Shown here: positions 41,343 through 46,506 of the stretch, piece after piece
How positions within the stretch are numbered: the stretch's first letter is position 1
Layout of the letters: every line of letters starts with the position of its first letter
DNA from: CAG-390 sp964590755
Lineage (GTDB): Bacteria > Bacillota > Clostridia > Oscillospirales > CAG-272
Direction: 5' to 3'
Assembly: GCA_964590755.1 (NCBI GenBank)
Contig: CAZPYK010000007.1
Span: 1-46,506, forward strand
Length of the DNA: 46,506 nucleotides
Notes under the pieces: generated by a model
What the model saw: the letters and a program-made list of their open reading frames with translations, nothing else
The model's database searches: none
What the model was told of the DNA's origin: nothing
Translations under genes and position numbers: made by a program

Positions 41343-42563
41343 TCAAAGTGATGACGCATCGGTGATGATGCGAACAAGTATGTCCGCTATCTTTTCAAGC
41401 GAACCTATCGGCAGATATTCGAAGCGAGAATGAAAATTCTCGCCGCCCGCGCAAAGATTCGGACACGGCAGTCCCATATAGGAAAGTCTTGCGCCGTCGG
41501 TGCCGCCGCGTATCGGAATGATGCGCGGCTCAACTCCCTCGGCACGCATTGCCGCGGCGGCACGATCGACCGTATACATATGCCGTTCGATTATCTCGCG
41601 CATGTTGCGGTAGGAATCTTTAAGCGTAAGCACGGCGGTTCCCGCGCCGTATTTTTGATTAATAAATTCAACCGCCGCGACGAACACGCGCTTTCTTTTT
41701 TCGAAGTTTTCCGCGTCATGATCGCGAATTATATAGTCGACCCGTGCCTGCTCGCACTCACCGCTCATCGAAGTCAGATGATAAAAGCCCTCATAGCCCT
41801 CGGTATGAGAGGGTGTCTCTGCGGCGGGGAGCAGGGATATCAGCTCGGCGGCGATGAGAGACGCATTCTTCATATGCCCCTTTCCGCTGCCGGGATGGAT
41901 CACCACACCGTGAAGGTCAACTCTTGCCGACGCCGCGTTGAAGCACTCGTATTCCATTTCGCCCAACGCACCGCCGTCAACGGTATAGGCATAATCCGCC
42001 CCGAAGCCCTCAACGTCGAAATGGTCCGCACCTGCGCCTATCTCCTCGTCCGGAGTGAAGCAAACACGCACTCTGCCGTGCGGCAAACCGTTCTTTATTA
42101 TACGCTCAAGCGCCGTCACGATCTCGGCAATGCCCGCCTTGTCGTCGGCTCCGAGCAGCGTGGTTCCGTCGGTAACTATCAGCCGCTCGCCGATATAGCC
42201 GTTAAGCGACGGATAGTCGGCGGGAGAGAGTGTTATTCCCTTCTCCTCGTTCAGCGTAATATCCCCGCCGTGGTATTCTACCACACGTGGCTTTATTACC
42301 TCATCGGGAGCCTCATCCGAGGTATCCATATGCGCCACGAGACCTATCACCGGTGCGCGCTCGCAGCCTGCCGACGCCGGAAGCGCGGCGCTGACATAGC
42401 CGTTTTCGTCCATAAGGACATCACTCATACCCAGCGCACGAAGTTCGTCGGCAAGATATGCCCCGAGCTTTTTTTGCTTTTCGGTGCTCGGGCAGGTCTC
42501 TGAGTTTTGATCCGACATAGTCGGAAAGGAAACATATTTTAAAAATCTTTCGGTAATATCCAC
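41343..42563 (-). CDS. pepT: Peptidase T (tripeptide aminopeptidase)
   Basis: 406 aa from GTG 42563, supported by AGGCGG (42571-42576) 7 nt upstream and by the family length of about 408. An ATG six codons earlier overlaps that site. M20-family metal-binding motifs are intact: GLVAHMDTSDEA, LLGADDKAGIAEIV, FTPDEEIGAGADHFD, YTVDGG and GGTDGARLSYMGLPCPNLCAGG. It removes N-terminal residues from tripeptides in the cytosol. It lies between the two LRR-containing genes. Confidence 0.95.
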   Translation of the reverse strand: MDITERFLKYVSFPTMSDQNSETCPSTEKQKKLGAYLADELRALGMSDVLMDENGYVSAALPASAGCERAPVIGLVAHMDTSDEAPDEVIKPRVVEYHGGDITLNEEKGITLSPADYPSLNGYIGERLIVTDGTTLLGADDKAGIAEIVTALERIIKNGLPHGRVRVCFTPDEEIGAGADHFDVEGFGADYAYTVDGGALGEMEYECFNAASARVDLHGVVIHPGSGKGHMKNASLIAAELISLLPAAETPSHTEGYEGFYHLTSMSGECEQARVDYIIRDHDAENFEKRKRVFVAAVEFINQKYGAGTAVLTLKDSYRNMREIIERHMYTVDRAAAAMRAEGVEPRIIPIRGGTDGARLSYMGLPCPNLCAGGENFHSRFEYLPIGSLEKIADILVRIITDASSL

Positions 42564-42599
42564 GAAAAAACCGCCTTTCATAATTAATCAGATCCGCTT

Positions 42600-43610
42600 T
42601 CAGCTGTTCTCAACGATCACCATGGTCGCCCCCGACAGCTCATCTCCGCTGTTTTGAAGCAGTTCCTCAAGACGCTCCCGCGTACCGGCATAAACGACCG
42701 TTTTCAGCGAACCGCAGCCGGTAAAGCATTGCGTTCCCACCGTTTCGATCGAGGACGGCAGACTTATATACTCAAGCGCCGTACAGCCGCCGAAGGCTCG
42801 ATAGCCAAGCTCGCTTACGCCGTTCGGGACCTCCACCGAGATAAGCGCGGTGCAGCCGTCAAAGGCGCGCTGCCCGATGCGTTCGAGCCCGGTACCGAAG
42901 GTGACCTCGGAAAGCGCCGTGCATTTTCCGAAGGCATATTCGCCCAGTTCGCTTACGGAATCGGGAAGCGTGACCGATGAAAGAAGCTCGCAACCGTAAA
43001 AGGCGCGCTCACTTATGATCCGCACCGAAGGCGGCAGCGATATCGAAGTGAGAAAATCACATCTGTAAAAACCGCGCGTGGCTATCCCGCGTATCAGCAC
43101 ACCGTCAAAAACATCGGGAATTTCAATATTCCCGCCGCCGGTGTAGCTGTCCTCGTCGAATTTGATAAGGCCATCACCCTCATCGTCGGCAAGCGAGAAC
43201 CACGGCATCGTCTCGGATGTTCCGTAAAGCACATCCTCACGTCCCGAAAGCGCACGAGCTTGCTCAAGAATGCATTTTTCAACATATTCGCGGCTGTCGC
43301 GATAGCCATCCATGGCGTCAAAGGCATCCATAGCCTCAAGATATTCCCCCGCCTCGTACAGCTTTATCGCAGATGAATACCGTCCCTCGGGAATAATGAC
43401 GCGCGATATCAGCAACCAGACACCGACTATCAGCGCCACGGCGACGATAGCTCCGCCGACCGACAACACTGTTTTTCTGCGCTTGCGCCGCTCCTGCGCG
43501 GAAAGCGCCGCGTGATGCTTATCCGCCGCTCTTTCCATATATATCTTCTGTCGTTCCGCGCTTGTCAAATGCTTTTTTTCGCCGTTTTGATTCATTTCGG
43601 GTTCCGACAT
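42600..43610 (-). CDS. Membrane-anchored leucine-rich repeat (BspA/LRR_5) protein
   Basis: 336 aa. A charged ~45-residue cytoplasmic start, one transmembrane helix (~47-70, VLSVGGAIVAVALIVGVWLL), then a TPR-like segment (YSSAIKLYEAGEYLEAMDAF, DAMDGYRDSREYVEKC). From ~165, five LRR_5 units of the form LPxSVxxIxxxAFxGCxxL follow, closed by VVYAGTRERLEEL. The extracytoplasmic repeats suggest binding to protein or glycan. It starts 5 bp after the EEP gene. No strong ribosome binding site is seen, so translation may be coupled. Confidence 0.8.
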   Translation of the reverse strand: MSEPEMNQNGEKKHLTSAERQKIYMERAADKHHAALSAQERRKRRKTVLSVGGAIVAVALIVGVWLLISRVIIPEGRYSSAIKLYEAGEYLEAMDAFDAMDGYRDSREYVEKCILEQARALSGREDVLYGTSETMPWFSLADDEGDGLIKFDEDSYTGGGNIEIPDVFDGVLIRGIATRGFYRCDFLTSISLPPSVRIISERAFYGCELLSSVTLPDSVSELGEYAFGKCTALSEVTFGTGLERIGQRAFDGCTALISVEVPNGVSELGYRAFGGCTALEYISLPSSIETVGTQCFTGCGSLKTVVYAGTRERLEELLQNSGDELSGATMVIVENS

Positions 43611-43615
43611 TGTAA

Positions 43616-44476
43616 TTATACCGTTTCTTCCTTTTTCTTATATGTGGGTGCCACCGGCTTTTCGGTCGGCGGCAGAGGATCGCAATCGACAAAGATCGGG
43701 CAGTGATCTGACACATCGAGCGCCTCCTGCTCGGTTATCACATCAAAGACCCTGACATCCAACTGCTCCGCTCCGTAAACGAACATGTGATCGATGGCGT
43801 TCAAGTGACAGCCCTTCGGCGCGGGACCGTTTTTATACTCTCCGCTTTCGGGATCGTACACCGCATACGCGTGATGCGTATTCGAGCGGCTTGCATAATC
43901 CTTGGCGGCAAGGCGCATATCCATAGCGCCGTTTGATATCATCTCGTTATATCCCGGCGCACCGATGCGCATATTAAGATCGCCCATGGCGACCACCGGG
44001 ACCTTGTATTCGGTTTGAATAAAATGAGCATACGCCGCCAGCTGCTTTGCGTCATATACACGTGCAAGATCCGACTCGGGACCCTTTTGCCACCAATAAT
44101 GCGTTGAGATAACGCCGAGCCGCACACCGTCGTGCACACGGCGCAGCACCGCCCACGAAAGGCTCTTGCTTTGGTGATTGTTGAGCCCGTCGTAAAGATG
44201 CCACCCGCATTTTATCACGTCAAAAACGCCGCGGCGGATCAAAATAGGCGTGTTGTCAAGCAAGCTGTCGGTCTCGGGCTTTAAAAGCTCGTATTCATCC
44301 TCCAAAAGTCCGAGCAAGCGAGACTCGTAAAGATTCGGGGTCATCTCCTGCAGACCGAGCACATCCGGCAGATAACGATGATATATGCTCGCCAGATGCA
44401 GGTCGCGATTATGCACCTCCCCGCACCAGATATTGTGAGACATTATCCTGATATCCGACTTTTTTTCAATACTCAT
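43616..44476 (-). CDS. Cytosolic endonuclease/exonuclease/phosphatase family hydrolase
   Basis: 286 aa, no signal peptide. EEP motifs are IRIMSHNIWCGE, LGLQEMTPN, ISTHYWWQKG, MGDLNMRIG, IDHMFVYGA and SDHCPIFVD. The metal-binding and catalytic Glu, Asp, Asn and His are therefore in place. The family covers nucleases, sphingomyelinases and inositol phosphatases; the target here cannot be named. First gene of the operon that continues with the LRR protein, pepT, LRR-MBL and SPFH genes. Confidence 0.87.
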   Translation of the reverse strand: MSIEKKSDIRIMSHNIWCGEVHNRDLHLASIYHRYLPDVLGLQEMTPNLYESRLLGLLEDEYELLKPETDSLLDNTPILIRRGVFDVIKCGWHLYDGLNNHQSKSLSWAVLRRVHDGVRLGVISTHYWWQKGPESDLARVYDAKQLAAYAHFIQTEYKVPVVAMGDLNMRIGAPGYNEMISNGAMDMRLAAKDYASRSNTHHAYAVYDPESGEYKNGPAPKGCHLNAIDHMFVYGAEQLDVRVFDVITEQEALDVSDHCPIFVDCDPLPPTEKPVAPTYKKKEETV

Positions 44477-44553
44477 TTTATTGCCGTTCCTTTCTTTTTT
44501 GAGCTTTTCATAATTTTTGAAACGCGAAAAGGATCAAACTCATATTCAATGTT

Positions 44554-44582
44554 ATTATACAATATATTCGGAAGAAAATCAA
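44554..44582 (-). promoter_or_regulatory. Sigma-A promoter of the EEP-LRR-pepT-MBL-SPFH operon
   Basis: Minus strand TTGATT (44577-44582), 17 nt, TATAAT (44554-44559), about 70 nt before the EEP gene. Gaps between the five genes are 5-36 bp, so one transcript is likely. Confidence 0.78.
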
Positions 44583-44631
44583 TTATTTTTATATTAATTC
44601 TTGTCCGCACGATGAAAAACCAGGTGGGGCT

Positions 44632-45642
44632 TCACAGTTCCTTTGCCATCAGCGCTTCGATCATTTCAATACACTTTTCTTTGCGTGAGTCGTCGCCAAG
44701 CCACCGCACCATCGCGCACACGTTGGGATATTGGAACATATCCACTATGCGCCTGTAATACGGCATTGCATATATTTCATCCTCATTCAGCTCGTAATGC
44801 CGCAGTATCACCGCAAGGCGGGCATTCTGCTCACTCTCCGCCCGAGACAGAAGCTTTTGCACCGAAAGCGCGTCGAATTCCGCCTCTGTCGGGAACCAAT
44901 CGGTCTCGTTGGCAAAAACGTTTATGTTTACGTCTGTCCCCGACATGTTGAAATCGATAAGCCCCACAAAATGACCGTCCTTTTGCAGCTCGTTTGAGCT
45001 GTTAAGGTCGCCCTGATAGACACAGCGCGGCAGACGATCGAACACCGTCATTATCCTTTCCCGCAACATACGGTTAAAGGAATCGACCCTGTCGGCAAGC
45101 TCGTCATATCCGTTCTTGTGCAGCGCGGCAACAAGAGTGTTTGCGTTCTCCTGCTTTTCATCGATATCCACGTCAAGCGGCGCAAGATCGATAATGCTCC
45201 ACATCGATCTGATATCGCTCAGTTCCACTCCGGAATATCTCGCCGCAAGTATTCCCAAATGCTCTATGACCTCGTTGCGGTCAAATTTATCCTCATCATC
45301 GCCTATCAGCGGATATTTTGCAAATTCCTCGACAAAGCAGATGTATTCGGGGTCGCGACCGTCTTTGCGCCACCGGCAGGAAAGCTCTCCGTCGACGGTA
45401 GGCATCAGCTCCGGGCAGTAAAGCCCTATACTGCGATAACGCAGGATAAGTCTGTGTATCTGAGCCAGCCGATCCTCCCACATGGCACCGAGCGAATTGA
45501 CCTTCAAAACATATTTGTCGTCAAGAATATAATTCAGCCGCCGGTCGTCGTCGCCGTGCGAGGTATCGTAAAATGCGGTCACCTTTTGAGCGGTAAGCCC
45601 GAAGCGGGCTATTATCTCGGATATTTCCTTCATTTCAAGCAT
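44632..45642 (-). CDS. Phosphotransferase of the APH/choline kinase-like fold
   Basis: 336 aa from ATG 45642 (AAAGGA 9 nt upstream). Protein-kinase-like features are the nucleotide segment YILDDKYVLKVNSL, the catalytic loop CVYQGDLNSSNELQ and the metal loop GLIDFNMSG. The usual HGD of the catalytic loop reads QGD here. Such proteins phosphorylate small molecules (aminoglycosides, sugars, homoserine, choline); the substrate is not predictable, and this is not evidence of antibiotic resistance. It follows the YfcE-like gene by 20 bp and shares its promoter. Confidence 0.8.
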   Translation of the reverse strand: MLEMKEISEIIARFGLTAQKVTAFYDTSHGDDDRRLNYILDDKYVLKVNSLGAMWEDRLAQIHRLILRYRSIGLYCPELMPTVDGELSCRWRKDGRDPEYICFVEEFAKYPLIGDDEDKFDRNEVIEHLGILAARYSGVELSDIRSMWSIIDLAPLDVDIDEKQENANTLVAALHKNGYDELADRVDSFNRMLRERIMTVFDRLPRCVYQGDLNSSNELQKDGHFVGLIDFNMSGTDVNINVFANETDWFPTEAEFDALSVQKLLSRAESEQNARLAVILRHYELNEDEIYAMPYYRRIVDMFQYPNVCAMVRWLGDDSRKEKCIEMIEALMAKEL

Positions 45643-45662
45643 AGTCGTTTTTCCTTTCGGTC

Positions 45663-46214
45663 TTATCGTGCAATATCGAACCCGGCGCATTCGCCGCCGT
45701 CGAGCGTCTTGAAAATGAATCCGTCACCGTTCGTCAGAATATATCCGCGCTCGCTGTCGCCCTTCGGAATGCTGACCGATCCGGGATTGATATACAGGTT
45801 ATCCCGACCGAATTCCTCACACGCCGGTATGTGCGTGTGCCCGCAAAGCAAAATATCTCCCGCGCAGAGAGGCGGTGGAGAGAGCTTGTTGAACACATGC
45901 CCGTGCGTGGCGTATATCAAGCGCCCGCCAAACGAAAGCACCGCGTAATCGGCAAAGATCGGAAAGCTCAACACCATGCCGTCCACCTCGGCGTCGCAAT
46001 TTCCGCGCACGCAGATAAGACGCTCGCGCATCGCATTCAGCATTTGCGCAGTCTCGGCGGGAGCATATTCGTCGGGCAGTGCGTTGCGCGGGCCGTGATA
46101 TAAAAGATCCCCCAAAAGCAGCAACCGCTCGGCGCCCTCGCACTCGAAGGCTCGGATCAGCTCGCGGCAATATTTCGCCGAGCCGTGTATGTCGGAGGCT
46201 ATCATAAGCTTCAT
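45663..46214 (-). CDS. YfcE-type metallophosphoesterase
   Basis: 183 aa from ATG 46214 (AGAGGA 10 nt upstream); the frame runs 31 codons further upstream across the promoter and is not used. Calcineurin-like motifs are KLMIASDIHGS, LLLGDLLYHGPRN, VRGNCDAEVD, ATHGHVF and LCGHTHIP, with LYINPGSVSIP near the end. YfcE of E. coli hydrolyses phosphodiesters. It is first in a two-gene unit with the APH-like kinase and divergent from tRNA-Gln. Confidence 0.92.
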   Translation of the reverse strand: MKLMIASDIHGSAKYCRELIRAFECEGAERLLLLGDLLYHGPRNALPDEYAPAETAQMLNAMRERLICVRGNCDAEVDGMVLSFPIFADYAVLSFGGRLIYATHGHVFNKLSPPPLCAGDILLCGHTHIPACEEFGRDNLYINPGSVSIPKGDSERGYILTNGDGFIFKTLDGGECAGFDIAR

Positions 46215-46247
46215 CAATATCGTTTCCTCTCGATTCTTATTGATATA

Positions 46248-46276
46248 ATTGTACCACCTGCGCGCCGAATTGTCAA
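46248..46276 (-). promoter_or_regulatory. Sigma-A promoter of the YfcE/APH unit
   Basis: Minus strand TTGACA (46271-46276), 17 nt, TACAAT (46248-46253), about 30 nt upstream of the start codon. Confidence 0.78.
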
Positions 46277-46325
46277 CATAAAAGCGCCTCTGTGCGCGGA
46301 ATTGCAATAAAATATCCGCAAGCCC

Positions 46326-46354
46326 TTGACACGGACGTATAATTGTGGTAAAAT
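46326..46354 (+). promoter_or_regulatory. Promoter of tRNA-Gln
   Basis: TTGACA (46326-46331), 17 nt, TAAAAT (46349-46354), with the predicted start about 10 nt before the tRNA. Confidence 0.78.
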
Positions 46355-46370
46355 AATATGGTCATAATAT

Positions 46371-46445
46371 TGGGATGTCGCCAAGCGGTAAGGCACAGGA
46401 CTTTGACTCCTGCATTCGTCGGTCCGAATCCGGCCATCCCAGCCA
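46371..46445 (+). tRNA. tRNA-Gln (anticodon UUG)
   Basis: Acceptor arms TGGGATG (46371-46377) and CATCCCA (46435-46441) pair over seven bases, followed by G and an encoded CCA (46443-46445). The anticodon stem CAGGA/TCCTG encloses the loop CTTTGAC with TTG at 46403-46405. The T-loop GTCCGAATC lies at about 46421-46429. No other tRNA follows before the window ends. Confidence 0.95.
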
Positions 46446-46506
46446 TGATGCGTGTCTGATTTAGATGCAGGCACGAAAAAACGAGAAAAACGGAGATTTC
46501 GAGAGA

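Overview
The window is a chromosomal piece of a Gram-positive, moderately GC-rich Clostridia-like bacterium, most likely an uncultured gut Oscillospirales/Eubacteriales lineage (inference). The evidence is a Firmicutes-type S10 operon, a division/cell-wall (dcw) cluster with a PASTA-domain class B PBP and MraZ, AGGAGG-type ribosome binding sites, canonical sigma-A promoters with 17-bp spacers, and surface proteins with short C-terminal membrane anchors. No species is assigned.

Region 1 (1-5.1 kb, minus strand) is the start of the S10 ribosomal operon: rpsJ-rplC-rplD-rplW-rplB-rpsS-rplV-rpsC-rplP, with rplP cut by the window edge. It has one strong promoter and a leader of about 330 nt. Region 2 (5.1-6.8 kb, minus) holds a small HTH regulator of WYL type without its central domain, plus an unrecognised multi-pass membrane protein.

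Region 3 (6.9-21.5 kb, minus) is the dcw cluster: mraZ-rsmH-ftsL-PBP-murE-murF-mraY-ftsW-murG-ftsQ-ftsZ. It lacks murD, murC and ftsA. Its mraZ promoter is followed by three TGG boxes and by a ~190-bp palindromic MITE-like element in the 5' leader. ftsZ appears to have an extra promoter of its own and ends in a Rho-independent terminator.

Region 4 (21.7-32.7 kb) is accessory: a YetF/DUF421 + DUF4363 pair, an EEP-family lipoprotein, an OPA-type MFS transporter, two secreted proteins sharing an almost identical C-terminal anchor, a ThuA-like protein, and a 937-residue surface SGNH hydrolase. A 100-bp tandem repeat array, each unit carrying a hairpin, lies upstream of the SGNH gene. The array has its own promoter reading into it and is the most unusual structure in the window.

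Region 5 (32.7-46.5 kb): typA/bipA; a plus-strand operon of an ArsR-type regulator, a HAD phosphatase and a DUF4091 protein; a five-gene minus-strand operon (EEP hydrolase, membrane LRR protein, peptidase T, LRR-metallo-beta-lactamase fusion, SPFH protein); a YfcE-type phosphodiesterase plus APH-like kinase operon; and tRNA-Gln(UUG). Promoters and terminators are legible at nearly every transcription-unit boundary. Two very short ORFs with strong Shine-Dalgarno sequences lie in leader regions.
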